A DNA stretch of 64,000 bases, taken from positions 62,001-126,000 of the forward strand of contig NZ_JAPVBH010000002.1 in NCBI RefSeq assembly GCF_026967795.1, written 5' to 3'. Positions 16,236 to 23,999 of this stretch are shown here, in pieces. The DNA comes from Modestobacter sp. VKM Ac-2986. GTDB lineage: Bacteria > Actinomycetota > Actinomycetes > Mycobacteriales > Geodermatophilaceae. The translations under genes and the position numbers were made by a program. The notes under the pieces were generated by a model. The model made no database searches. It was given only the letters and a program-made list of their open reading frames with translations, and was not told the origin of the DNA. The stretch's first letter is position 1. Every line of letters starts with the position of its first letter.

Positions 16236-18164
16236 GTGACGAGCACCGCCGACCAGCCGACGCCCACCATCGACGCCTCGACCACGGACGCATGGGGCAT
16301 CGACGCCCGCTGGCTCGACGTCTCCGACACCGAGCACCTGATCGCCGAGTCGACGATCGAGAAGCTGCGCGAGGTCATCGGCGACCCGCCGGCAGACCTG
16401 ATCGACCGCGTGCCGATCGTCGCCCGCCCCGGGGACGCCCTGGAGGTCGAGGCCGCCGAGGTCGAGTGCGAGGACGGGACGGCGCGCACCGTCGACGGCG
16501 TCCTGCCCGAGGACTTCCCGCTGGGCTACCACCGGCTGCGCACCGCCGACGGCCGCGAGCGCCGGCTGATCGTCTCCCCCGGCCGCTGCTGGCTGCCCGA
16601 GGGCTGGCGCGGCTGGGGCTGGGCCGTGCAGCTCTACGCCACCCGCGGCCGGGGCAGCTGGGGCATCGGCGACCTCGGTGACCTGCGCACCGTCACGCAG
16701 TTCGCCAAGGAGCAGGGCGCCGGGTTCGTGCTGGTCAACCCGCTGCACGCGGTCGCCCCCACGCCGGAGCAGGAGGCCAGCCCCTACCTGCCGGCCACCC
16801 GCCGTTTCCGCAACCCGGTCTACCTGCGCATCGCCGACGTCCCCGGCGCCGACGCGGTCGACACCGAGGCCGAGGCCGGCTCCGCGCTGGGCGACGCCGA
16901 GCTCATCGACCGCGACGCCATCTGGACGCTCAAGCGCCGAGTGCTGCAGCGGGTCTTCGACGCCGGCATCGACGAAGGTGCCCTGCGCGACTGGTGGTGG
17001 CACCAGGGGCAGCCGCTGATGGACTGGGCCACCTGGTGCGCGGTCGCTGACGAGCACGGCCCCGACTGGCACGCCTGGCCCGCCGAGCTGGTCGACCCGC
17101 GCGGTACCGGCGTGGCCGACTTCGCCGCTTCGCACGAGCGCGAGATCGCCTTCCACGCCTGGCTGCAGTGGCAGCTGGACCGCCAGCTGCGCGCGGCCAC
17201 CGAGGGCATCACCGTCATCCAGGACCTGCCGATCGGCGTCGCCGGCGGCGGCGCCGACGCGTGGGCCTGGCAGGACGTGCTCGCCCAGGGCGTGAGCGTG
17301 GGCGCCCCGCCGGACGCCTTCAACGCCCGCGGACAGGACTGGGGCTCCCCGCCGTTGGTGCCCTGGCGCCTGCAGGCCGCCGACTACGAGCCGTTCATCC
17401 AGTCCATCCGGGCCACCATGGCCGGCGCCGGCGGGCTGCGCGTCGACCACGTCATGGGCCTGTTCCGGCTGTGGTGGGTGCCGTCCGAGGGCGGGCCGGA
17501 CGCCGGCGCCTACGTGCGCTACCCCTACGAGGACATGCTCGACATCGTCGCGCTGGAGAGCCACCGCGCCCAGGCGATCGTGGTCGGCGAGGACCTCGGA
17601 GTCGTCGAGGACGGCGTGCGCGAGGCCATGGCCGAGCACGGGATCCTGTCCTACAAGCTGCTGTGGTTCGAGGACGACGAGCCCGCCGCGTGGCCGGCGG
17701 AGTCCATGGCCGCGGTGACCACCCACGACCTGCCCACCATCCCCGGTCTGGTCACCGGGTCCGACGTGGCCGAGCAGCTCGAGCACGAGACGGGCACCGC
17801 CGAGGAGCTGGAGAGCGGCCGCACATCGCTGCTGGAGCACCTCGGCGGCGTCCCGGACGGCACCACGCCGGACGAGGCCGTGCTCGCGGCCTACCGGCGA
17901 CTGGCCACCGCGCCCTCGACGCTGCTGTCGGCGACGCTGGACGACGCCCTGGGCGTCGAGCGCCGGCCCAACATCCCCGGTGCGAACGAGCGGCCCAACT
18001 GGTGCCTGCCGCTGCCGGTGGCCACCGAGGACCTCGCCGCCCACGCCGGCGTGCAGGCGGTGGCCCACGTGCTCGCCGAGGGGCTGCAGCCCGCGCCGCC
18101 GGTCAGCAAGCACAAGGGCAGGGCCAAGCAGGCCAAGAGCGGCGGGAAGAGCCGCAAGAAGTGA
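16236..18164 (+). CDS. malQ: 4-alpha-glucanotransferase
   Basis: The 642-residue GH77 amylomaltase disproportionates maltodextrins in the cytosol during maltose and glycogen metabolism. Family landmarks are QLYATRGRGSWGIGDLGDL (residues about 133-151), QDLPIGVAGGGADAWAWQDV, the catalytic nucleophile aspartate in GGLRVDHVMGLFRLWWVP (about residue 402), the acid/base glutamate in VVGEDLGVVEDGVR (about 451) and THDLPT (about 496-501). The actinobacterial form carries a short N-terminal extension and a lysine-rich tail (KHKGRAKQAKSGGKSRKK), as here. The GTG start has no strong ribosome binding site. It ends at a clear terminator shared with the convergent hydrolase. Confidence 0.95.
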   Translation: MTSTADQPTPTIDASTTDAWGIDARWLDVSDTEHLIAESTIEKLREVIGDPPADLIDRVPIVARPGDALEVEAAEVECEDGTARTVDGVLPEDFPLGYHRLRTADGRERRLIVSPGRCWLPEGWRGWGWAVQLYATRGRGSWGIGDLGDLRTVTQFAKEQGAGFVLVNPLHAVAPTPEQEASPYLPATRRFRNPVYLRIADVPGADAVDTEAEAGSALGDAELIDRDAIWTLKRRVLQRVFDAGIDEGALRDWWWHQGQPLMDWATWCAVADEHGPDWHAWPAELVDPRGTGVADFAASHEREIAFHAWLQWQLDRQLRAATEGITVIQDLPIGVAGGGADAWAWQDVLAQGVSVGAPPDAFNARGQDWGSPPLVPWRLQAADYEPFIQSIRATMAGAGGLRVDHVMGLFRLWWVPSEGGPDAGAYVRYPYEDMLDIVALESHRAQAIVVGEDLGVVEDGVREAMAEHGILSYKLLWFEDDEPAAWPAESMAAVTTHDLPTIPGLVTGSDVAEQLEHETGTAEELESGRTSLLEHLGGVPDGTTPDEAVLAAYRRLATAPSTLLSATLDDALGVERRPNIPGANERPNWCLPLPVATEDLAAHAGVQAVAHVLAEGLQPAPPVSKHKGRAKQAKSGGKSRKK

Positions 18165-18168
18165 CGTC

Positions 18169-18201
18169 GACGCCGTCCCCTCGCGCTGAGGGGACGGCGT
18201 C
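18169..18201. terminator. Bidirectional intrinsic terminator between malQ and the hydrolase gene
   Basis: GACGCCGTCCCCTC (18169-18182) and GAGGGGACGGCGTC (18188-18201) form a perfect 14-bp stem with a 5-nt loop between two convergent genes. There is no U-tract, which is usual in high-GC actinobacteria. Confidence 0.85.
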
Positions 18202-18207
18202 GGCGGG

Positions 18208-19032
18208 TCAGCTCTGCAGGAAGGCCAGCAGGTCGGCGTTGATCGTGGCGGCCTCGGTGGTCGGCATGCCGTGCGGGAAGCCGGCGTAGGTCTTCAGCGT
18301 CCCGTTCGGCAGCAGCTCGGCCGACAGCGGCGCGGAGTCGGCGTAGGGCACGACCTGGTCGTCGTCACCGTGCATGACCAGCACCGGCACGGTGATCTTC
18401 TTCAGGTCGTCGGTGAAGTCGGTCTGGGAGAACGCGACGACGCCGTCGTAGTGGGCCTTGGCGCCGCCCATCATCCCCTGGCGCCACCAGTTCTGGATCA
18501 CCGCTTCTTGCGGCTCGACGCCGTCCCGGTTGAAGCCGTAGAACGCCGTCGCGGGCAGCTCGCGGTAGAAGTTGGACCGGTTGGTGGCCACCTGCTCCTG
18601 GATGCCGTCGAAGACGCTCTTCGGCAGCCCGCCCGGGTTGGCGTCGGTCTGCACCATGAGCGGCGGCACCGCGCTGATCAGCACCGCCTTGGCGACGCGG
18701 TCCGCACCGTGCCGGGCGATGTAGTGCGCGACCTCGCCGCCGCCGGTGGAGTGGCCGACGTGCACGGCGTCGTGCAGGTCCAGGTGGGTGACCAGCGCGG
18801 CCAGGTCGTCGGCGTAGTGGTCCATGTCGTGGCCGTCGGCGACCTGGGTCGACCGGCCGTGGCCACGGCGGTCGTGGGCGATGACGCGGTAGCCGTGGGC
18901 GAGGAAGAACATGAGCTGGGCGTCCCAGTCGTCGCTGGACAGCGGCCAGCCGTGGCTGAACACGATCGGCTGACCGGTGCCCCAGTCCTTGTAGAAGATC
19001 TCGACGCCGTCGGGGGTGGTGACGAAGGGCAT
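18208..19032 (-). CDS. Alpha/beta hydrolase (non-heme chloroperoxidase/arylesterase type)
   Basis: The 274-residue protein is an alpha/beta hydrolase of the cofactor-free haloperoxidase group. The oxyanion HGWP is at residues 27-30, the nucleophile elbow GHSTGG gives Ser95, the acid is Asp in HGDDDQVVP (about 223-225) and the base is His254 in GFPHGMP. These enzymes are esterases that can make peracids in vitro; the true substrate is unknown. ATG 19032 is preceded by GGAG with suitable spacing and matches the family start ([17 protein letters not shown]). It is divergent from an AraC regulator 252 bp away, which may control it. Confidence 0.93.
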   Translation of the reverse strand: MPFVTTPDGVEIFYKDWGTGQPIVFSHGWPLSSDDWDAQLMFFLAHGYRVIAHDRRGHGRSTQVADGHDMDHYADDLAALVTHLDLHDAVHVGHSTGGGEVAHYIARHGADRVAKAVLISAVPPLMVQTDANPGGLPKSVFDGIQEQVATNRSNFYRELPATAFYGFNRDGVEPQEAVIQNWWRQGMMGGAKAHYDGVVAFSQTDFTDDLKKITVPVLVMHGDDDQVVPYADSAPLSAELLPNGTLKTYAGFPHGMPTTEAATINADLLAFLQS

Positions 19033-19284
19033 GGCAGGTGCTCCTGTGCTCGGTGCGGGTGCGGCGACGTGCGCCGCGCTGGACGTGGCCCGGCCCGCTG
19101 CCCTGGGCCGGACCGCCTGGACCGTAGGACGACGGCGCCCGCCCCGGGTGTGCCCTGCGTGCCCGACCCCGGACCCTGCCTGCCGATCCGGTCCCCGCCA
19201 CCCGCTCCTTGCCACGCGGCGGCTCGACCGGCCAGGATCGGCCCGGTCAGGGCAGCGTCGCCGCGGACCCCTCCGGAGGGACCC

Positions 19285-20274
19285 ATGGTCACCCTGGTCG
19301 ACACCGACCTGCTCCCACCGTCCGAGCGCCGCCCGGCCCAGGTCGGCGGCATGCTCGAGGCGGCGATCGGCGCCCGCGTCCGCTTCCCGGGCCGTCGTCC
19401 ACCCGCGCACGCCCGGATGGACACGTGGGACCTCGGCGGGCTGACGGTCACGCGCGCCGACCTCACCGGCGAGCTCGAGCTCACCCAGTCCGTCCGCCAG
19501 GCCCGGCAGGACGTCGAGCCGCTGGTGTCCTTCGCCGTCCAAGAGGTGGGCGAGGCGCTGCAGGACCACCTCGGCGGCCGCCGGGTCGTGCCCGTCGGCG
19601 GGCTCACGCTGACCGACGTCACCTCGCCCTACGAGTACCGGTGGTCCGGTCGCGGGGTGTGCCGGTCGCTGCAGATCCCGGTGGCGCGGCTGGGCCTGCC
19701 GGTCGACGTCGTGCGCCGAGCTCTCCCGCTGGCCCGGCGGAGCCCGCTGCACGGTCTGGTGAGCGCCCACCTGGAGCAGGTGACGCTGAACGCCGAGGAG
19801 CTGGTGGGCGAGCCGATGGTGCAGGCGCTCGCGTCGGCGACGGTCGACCTGACCCGGGCGCTGCTGGCCTCGGCCGACGACGCCGGCCGGACGGCGCAGG
19901 ACGCGGCGGCCGAGACGCTGCTCAGCCAGGTGCGGGCGTACGTGCGCCAGCACCTCACCGACCCCGGGCTGGACGCCGGACGGGTCGCCGCGGCGCTGGC
20001 CGTCTCGGTGCGCCAGCTGTACCGGGTGTGCGCCGCGGCCGGGTTCAGCCTCGAGCAGTGGGTGATCGAGCAGCGGCTGGAGGGTGCCCGCGCCGAGCTG
20101 GCCGACCCCGGCAGCCGGAGCCGGCCGATCGCGGTGGTGGCGCGGCGGTGGGGCTTCACCGACGCGTCCTACTTCAGCCGTCGCTTCCGCGCGGCGTACG
20201 GAGTCGCACCCCGTGAGTGGCGACAGGCCGGAGCCGGGGTCTGGAGCCCGCCCGTCCCGCGACGAGGCGGCTGA
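19285..20274 (+). CDS. AraC family transcriptional regulator
   Basis: The 329-residue protein has an AraC_binding_2-type N-terminal sensor domain (residues about 35-190) and a C-terminal AraC DNA-binding domain with two helix-turn-helix units (about 215-315: [20 protein letters not shown], and [21 protein letters not shown] with the signature [16 protein letters not shown]). ATG 19285 is preceded by CGGAGGG with 5-nt spacing. The divergent alpha/beta hydrolase is the likely target. The ligand is unknown. Confidence 0.9.
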   Translation: MVTLVDTDLLPPSERRPAQVGGMLEAAIGARVRFPGRRPPAHARMDTWDLGGLTVTRADLTGELELTQSVRQARQDVEPLVSFAVQEVGEALQDHLGGRRVVPVGGLTLTDVTSPYEYRWSGRGVCRSLQIPVARLGLPVDVVRRALPLARRSPLHGLVSAHLEQVTLNAEELVGEPMVQALASATVDLTRALLASADDAGRTAQDAAAETLLSQVRAYVRQHLTDPGLDAGRVAAALAVSVRQLYRVCAAAGFSLEQWVIEQRLEGARAELADPGSRSRPIAVVARRWGFTDASYFSRRFRAAYGVAPREWRQAGAGVWSPPVPRRGG

Positions 20275-20286
20275 CGCCGCCCACAT

Positions 20287-20308
20287 CGGTCGAACACGTG
20301 TTCGACCG
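20287..20308. promoter_or_regulatory. LexA-type SOS box
   Basis: A 22-bp perfect palindrome is centred on TCGAACACGTGTTCGA (20290-20305), which matches the actinobacterial LexA consensus TCGAAC-N4-GTTCGA exactly. It ends 18 bp before the GTG start of the small gene at 20327, overlapping its expected promoter, so that gene should be repressed by LexA and induced by DNA damage. Confidence 0.85.
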
Positions 20309-20326
20309 TCGTGAGAACATCTGCCG

Positions 20327-20638
20327 GTGGCCGGGGGCATGCAGCGCGGACAGCACGGCGTCTCGCTGGCCGACCGCGCCGCCCGCTCCGGCGTGCCCGC
20401 CTTGCCGTCCGGGCCCGAGCCGCGGCCGGCGCCGCGCCGCCCCGCCGGCGACGGGTCGGGGCGGCACTGCTGGGTGCACGACCCACCCGACGCGCCCGGC
20501 ACGTGGCCCGGCCTGCTCGTCGAGTGGCGCCAGCAGGAGGACGGCTGGCACGGGCGGGTTGCCTACGCCGTCCCCGGGGTGCACGGACCGGTGCTGGTGG
20601 AGGCGTGGTTGCCCGCCGACCAGCTGAAACAGGGCTGA
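20327..20638 (+). CDS. Small protein of unknown function under an SOS box
   Basis: The 103-residue protein has a proline-rich, probably disordered N-terminus and a C-terminal folded part (about 45-100) with [28 protein letters not shown] and [12 protein letters not shown]. From memory, similar small proteins sit next to imuB and dnaE2 in actinobacterial mutasome loci; that association needs checking. A perfect LexA box (20287-20308) makes damage induction very likely. The GTG at 20327 is used; an ATG at 20339 is an alternative start. The last 76 bp overlap the 3' end of the convergent hydrolase gene. Confidence 0.72.
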   Translation: MAGGMQRGQHGVSLADRAARSGVPALPSGPEPRPAPRRPAGDGSGRHCWVHDPPDAPGTWPGLLVEWRQQEDGWHGRVAYAVPGVHGPVLVEAWLPADQLKQG

Positions 20639-21360
20639 CCGCCGACGGGTCCCCCGACCGTCCCGCGCGCGGCGAGCAGGCGCGCCACGACCTCGTCGAG
20701 GGCACGGACGACGGCCGCCCGGCCGACCTCGGTGTCGGGACCGGTGTCGAACCCGTGCTGGGCCCCCGGCACCTCGACGGTCGTCAGACCGGCGGGCCGC
20801 ACCTCCAGCAGCGCGTGCTGCCCCGGTACGAACGCGGGCAGCTCGTGCTCGACGAGGGTGAGCACCACCGGGGTGTCCCCCAGCCCGCGCAGGGCGTCGG
20901 TCAGCGAGGGCCAGCCGGGGACGTCCTCGGTCGGCAGCAGCGGGTAGGTCAGCGCGACGCACCGCAGCCAGCCGGGGCCGGCGGCGAGCAGCGGGAGGGC
21001 GAGCGGGCCGCCGCCGGAGAAGAACCAGACGGCCACCCGGTCACCGTCGACCGCACCGCCGTCGCGCACCGCGGACAGCACCCGGTCGAGCGTGGCGGCG
21101 GCCTCCGGGTAGCGCCTGCCGCCGGTCAGCTCGTGGTCGAGCACGACCGCGGCCACGCCCCGCCGCGCGAGCTGGGCGGCGTAGGCGCGGAAGAACGGCG
21201 TCCGGCGGGGGGCCACCGGCGGGGGCTGCTGGAACAGCCCGTGCACCAGGACGACGACGGGTGGCCGCCCACCCTGCTCGGGCAGGTACAGGTCGAAGCC
21301 GCCGTGGTCGACCGGCTCGACCGGGTCGGTGGGGAGGATGAGGTCGGGCACCTGGATCAC
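20563..21360 (-). CDS. Dienelactone hydrolase-like alpha/beta hydrolase
   Basis: The 265-residue protein has an alpha/beta hydrolase fold: VVVLVHGLFQQPPP carries the oxyanion HG, VAVWFFSGGGPLALPLL carries the nucleophile region (WFFSGGG, serine), and GAQHGFDTG supplies the catalytic histidine. It looks like the dienelactone hydrolase or acyl-peptidase-like group. The nucleophile elbow lacks the first glycine of GxSxG, so activity is uncertain. Its GTG start overlaps the MarR stop (GTGA), so the two are coupled and the MarR protein probably regulates it. The final 25-30 residues are encoded antisense to the SOS-box gene and may be of little structural value. Confidence 0.75.
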   Translation of the reverse strand: MIQVPDLILPTDPVEPVDHGGFDLYLPEQGGRPPVVVLVHGLFQQPPPVAPRRTPFFRAYAAQLARRGVAAVVLDHELTGGRRYPEAAATLDRVLSAVRDGGAVDGDRVAVWFFSGGGPLALPLLAAGPGWLRCVALTYPLLPTEDVPGWPSLTDALRGLGDTPVVLTLVEHELPAFVPGQHALLEVRPAGLTTVEVPGAQHGFDTGPDTEVGRAAVVRALDEVVARLLAARGTVGGPVGGQPCFSWSAGNHASTSTGPCTPGTA

Positions 21361-21854
21361 GTGGGCTCCTCGTCGGAGAGCTGGCGGATGCGGTCGGTGA
21401 GCAGGGTCAGCACGCGGGCGCAGCTCACGAGGTCCTCGGCGTCGAGGTCGGCGGTGACCCGGTCGAGGGCGGCGAGCTCGCGCCCGTGCACCTCGTCGAA
21501 GGTCCGGCGGCCGGACCCGGTCGCTGCGACCAACCGGGACCGCCGGTGCTGCGGGTTGTCCGCGAGGTCGAGCAGCCCGCGCGCCGCACCGGTGTCGACG
21601 AGCGCCTGGACGCTCTGCCGGGTGACCCCGAACTCCCGGGCGAGCTGCGGGACGGTCATCGGCCCCCGGTCGAGCACGAGCTCCAGCACCGCGCGCAGCG
21701 GCACGGTCAGGTCGGTGCCGCGCAGCGCCTGGTCCACGGCACGCCCGGCGGCCTGGTACAGCGGGCGCACCTGCGCGAGCACCTGGTACGCCGCGGGCAC
21801 GGCACCGGGCGCCTGGGCGCCCGCACCGTCCCGCGTCTCGACGTCCTCTGTCAT
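21357..21854 (-). CDS. MarR family transcriptional regulator
   Basis: The 165-residue protein has the winged helix fold of MarR repressors: recognition region PMTVPQLAREFGVTRQSVQALVDTG (residues about 65-89) and wing DNPQHRRSRLVAATGSGRR. The dimerisation helices lie at both ends. The ATG start sits directly at a pair of dyads (21855-21890), so autoregulation is likely. The downstream hydrolase gene starts within its stop codon and would be co-regulated. The phenolic or other ligand typical of MarR proteins is not identifiable. Confidence 0.9.
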   Translation of the reverse strand: MTEDVETRDGAGAQAPGAVPAAYQVLAQVRPLYQAAGRAVDQALRGTDLTVPLRAVLELVLDRGPMTVPQLAREFGVTRQSVQALVDTGAARGLLDLADNPQHRRSRLVAATGSGRRTFDEVHGRELAALDRVTADLDAEDLVSCARVLTLLTDRIRQLSDEEPT

Positions 21855-21890
21855 GACAGTCAGCCTGTCGTAATGACAGGCTACCTGTCA
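21855..21890. promoter_or_regulatory. Paired TGACAG/CTGTC dyads, probable MarR operators
   Basis: TGACAGG-CTA-CCTGTCA (21874-21890) is a perfect 7-bp dyad, and GACAG-TCAGC-CTGTC (21855-21869) is a 5-bp dyad 20 bp nearer the gene, on the same helix face. A TTGACA hexamer on the minus strand (21886-21891) overlaps the distal dyad and would be the -35 of the marR promoter. Confidence 0.65.
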
Positions 21891-21949
21891 ACCCCGTGGT
21901 GCGCTCAGGCCAGCCCCGGCCGGCTGCCCCGCGTCCTACGCTCCGCGGC

Positions 21950-22354
21950 ATGACCGAGCAGCCGTCGGCGCCGGCCCGACGTCGTCCGCTCTCGGTGCCG
22001 GAGGTCGCCGCGATCGCCGGCGGCGTCTTCGCCGTCGTGGTCATCGGGCTCCCCGGGCTGGTCCCCGTCCTCTGGCCACCCCTCACGTGGTCGGCCGTCG
22101 GGGCGCTGGCGCTCCCGCTCGGTCTCGCGCAGGTCGCCGGGGCCCTCCGGCACCGGTCCGGCGGACGGACGCGCCTGCTGGTGGTCCCGCCCCTGGGGAT
22201 CGTGGTCACGGCGGTGACTGCCGCGTTCGCGGACGAGGAGCTGGCCGGCGACGGCCGGGCGGGTCAGGTGCTCGTCGCCGTCCTGGTCTCGGCGCCGGCC
22301 GTGGCGGCGCTCCTCACCGCGACGTCGCGGGCACGGTCGGCTCCCCGGCCGTGA
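21950..22354 (+). CDS. Hypothetical small membrane protein
   Basis: The 134-residue protein has about four predicted transmembrane helices (residues about 18-40, 42-62, 75-92 and 105-125), separated by short arginine-rich turns such as RHRSGGRTR. No family is recognised. ATG 21950 is chosen because TACGCT lies exactly 7 nt upstream, the leaderless promoter pattern seen repeatedly in this window; an earlier GTG frame has no membrane-like sequence. It is divergent from marR, so it may share its control region. Confidence 0.7.
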   Translation: MTEQPSAPARRRPLSVPEVAAIAGGVFAVVVIGLPGLVPVLWPPLTWSAVGALALPLGLAQVAGALRHRSGGRTRLLVVPPLGIVVTAVTAAFADEELAGDGRAGQVLVAVLVSAPAVAALLTATSRARSAPRP

Positions 22355-22384
22355 CGCCGCGCCCGGCGCCCGGCGCCGTCGTCG

Positions 22385-22410
22385 GTTTGCGCAGGCACCG
22401 TCCCGGGATA
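22385..22410 (+). promoter_or_regulatory. Candidate SigB/SigF-type stress promoter
   Basis: GTTT (22385-22388) and GGGATA (22405-22410), separated by 16 bp, match the general-stress sigma consensus of actinobacteria (GTTT-N14-16-GGGTAT) with one mismatch. It lies 56 bp before the start of a small acidic protein. Confidence 0.45.
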
Positions 22411-22465
22411 CGGAGGAGGGGACGCAGTCCGGGACATCCCCGGACACCGAGAGCGGAGGCGAGAG

Positions 22466-22669
22466 ATGACCAGCCCGCACGACGAACCGACGCTCGACGA
22501 CGTGATCCTCCCCGAGGAGTCCGTGACCCAGGACCGCACCCAGCACGCCAAGGACCCGCACCCCTCCGACGAGGTCCTCGAGCACCGCACCGAGCTGGAG
22601 CGCCAGGCCGTCGGCTCCGACGACGCCGCCCCGGGCGGGGCCTACGAGCACGACGCGACCGAGGCCTGA
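22466..22669 (+). CDS. Small acidic hydrophilic protein of unknown function
   Basis: The 67-residue protein is strongly acidic and without hydrophobic stretches (TLDDVILPEESVTQDRTQ, ELERQAVGSDDAAPG). It is probably intrinsically disordered. The ATG follows a purine-rich GGAGGCGAGAG ribosome binding site. A candidate general-stress promoter lies upstream, and a strong bidirectional terminator follows it. I recognise no family; it could be a stress-induced small protein. Confidence 0.65.
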   Translation: MTSPHDEPTLDDVILPEESVTQDRTQHAKDPHPSDEVLEHRTELERQAVGSDDAAPGGAYEHDATEA

Positions 22670-22685
22670 GCCCACCGGTCGCCTC

Positions 22686-22726
22686 CCAGGGGCGGCGTCC
22701 CGGCACCGCCGGGGCGCCGCCCCTGG
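22686..22726. terminator. Bidirectional intrinsic terminator
   Basis: CCAGGGGCGGCG (22686-22697) pairs with CGCCGCCCCTGG (22715-22726), and an inner CCCGG/CCGGG extends the stem. It lies between the convergent small acidic protein gene and the MFS gene. Confidence 0.8.
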
Positions 22727-22730
22727 CGCG

Positions 22731-23942
22731 TCAGGGGGTCAGTGCGCGGGTCCGCCCGAGGACGACGCTGAGCACGCCGGCCGCGGCGGTGCACCCGCCG
22801 GCCAACAGCACGACACCGCTCCACCCGGCGCCCTGCCAGGCCCGGCCGGCCAGCGTGCCGGCCACCGACGAGCCGACGTAGTACCAGAACGAGTACAGCG
22901 ACGCGGCCTGCCCGACGGCGCGACCACCCAGCTGCGCCCGCACCGCCACCCAGCTGCTGGCCACCCCGTGCGCGGCGAAGAAGCCCGTGGACAGCACGCA
23001 GAGGCCCAGCACGACGCACCACAGCGGGTCGAGCAGGGTCAGCGCGATCCCCCCGCCCATGACCACGACGGTCGCGGGCACCACCAGCCGCCGGCCGAAC
23101 CGGTCGGCGAGCGCCCCGGCGACCGGGGAGCTGGCCGAGCCGGGGAGGTAGGCCAGGAACACCAGCCCGGCCAGCGCCGGGGTGAGCAGGTACGGGGTGT
23201 CCTCCAGCCGGAAGGTGACCGCGTTGTAGACCGCCACCGACCCGCCCATCAGCAGCGCGGCGATCCCGTACAGCGCGAGCAGTGCCGGGTCGGTGAAGGC
23301 CCGCGCCAGCTGGCGCAGCAGCCGGCCCTGCCGCACCACCGGGGCGAACAGCCGGGAGCCGGGCAACAGCAGCCGGACGGCGACCGCGCAGGCCACCGCC
23401 AGCACGGCGGTCCCGCCCAGCGCCGTCCGCCAGCCGCCGAGCTCGGTGAGGAACCCGGTGACCAGCCGCCCGGACAGCCCCCCGATCGCCGTGCCGCTGA
23501 CGTAGAGCCCGATGGCCCGGGAGCTGACGCCGGGGTGCAGCTCCTCGCGCAGGTAGGCCACCGCCACCGCCGGCAGCCCGGCCAGTGCGAAGCCCTGCAG
23601 CCCGCGCAGCACCAGCAGCACCGGCCAGGCCGGGGCCAGCGCGATCAGCAGCCCCAGCACCGCGTTGGCGGCCAGGCTGGCGTGCAGGATGCCGGTGCGG
23701 CCGCGGCGGTCCGACAGCGGCCCGAGCACCAGCAGGCCCACGGCCAGCGCGGCGGTGCTCACCGAGATCGACAGCGTCGAGCCGGCCGGGGTCACGCCGA
23801 AGGAGCGGGTCAGCTCCGGCAGCAGGGCTTGCGGGGCGTACAGGCTGGAGAACACCGCGACGCCGGCGAGGAACACCGCCACCGAGGCGCGCCGGAACCC
23901 GGGCTCCCCGGTGCGGTGCCCGGCCCACTCCCCCGTGCTCAT
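22731..23942 (-). CDS. MFS transporter (YnfM-like)
   Basis: The protein of about 403 residues has 12 predicted membrane helices and the major facilitator loop motif GPLSDRRGRTG between TM2 and TM3 (residues about 75-85), repeated as GALADRFGRR in the second half. The opening FRRASVAVFLAGVAVFSSLYAPQALLPEL is typical of YnfM/arabinose-efflux-like exporters. ATG 23942 is preferred because homologues start MS...PGFRR; a GTG at 23975 would add 11 residues. It follows the MurE-like ligase gene by a few tens of bases on the same strand and may be co-expressed. The cargo is unknown. Confidence 0.88.
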   Translation of the reverse strand: MSTGEWAGHRTGEPGFRRASVAVFLAGVAVFSSLYAPQALLPELTRSFGVTPAGSTLSISVSTAALAVGLLVLGPLSDRRGRTGILHASLAANAVLGLLIALAPAWPVLLVLRGLQGFALAGLPAVAVAYLREELHPGVSSRAIGLYVSGTAIGGLSGRLVTGFLTELGGWRTALGGTAVLAVACAVAVRLLLPGSRLFAPVVRQGRLLRQLARAFTDPALLALYGIAALLMGGSVAVYNAVTFRLEDTPYLLTPALAGLVFLAYLPGSASSPVAGALADRFGRRLVVPATVVVMGGGIALTLLDPLWCVVLGLCVLSTGFFAAHGVASSWVAVRAQLGGRAVGQAASLYSFWYYVGSSVAGTLAGRAWQGAGWSGVVLLAGGCTAAAGVLSVVLGRTRALTP

Positions 23943-23999
23943 CGGGGCCAGCCTGCCCGGGTGCGCCCCGGTCACCGGCGCGGGGGTCAGGAGGTGGGG

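Noticed and set aside
16292-17019. Alternative frames inside malQ
   Set aside because: They are out-of-frame shadows with Arg/Pro/Ser-rich products; the malQ frame has all catalytic motifs.
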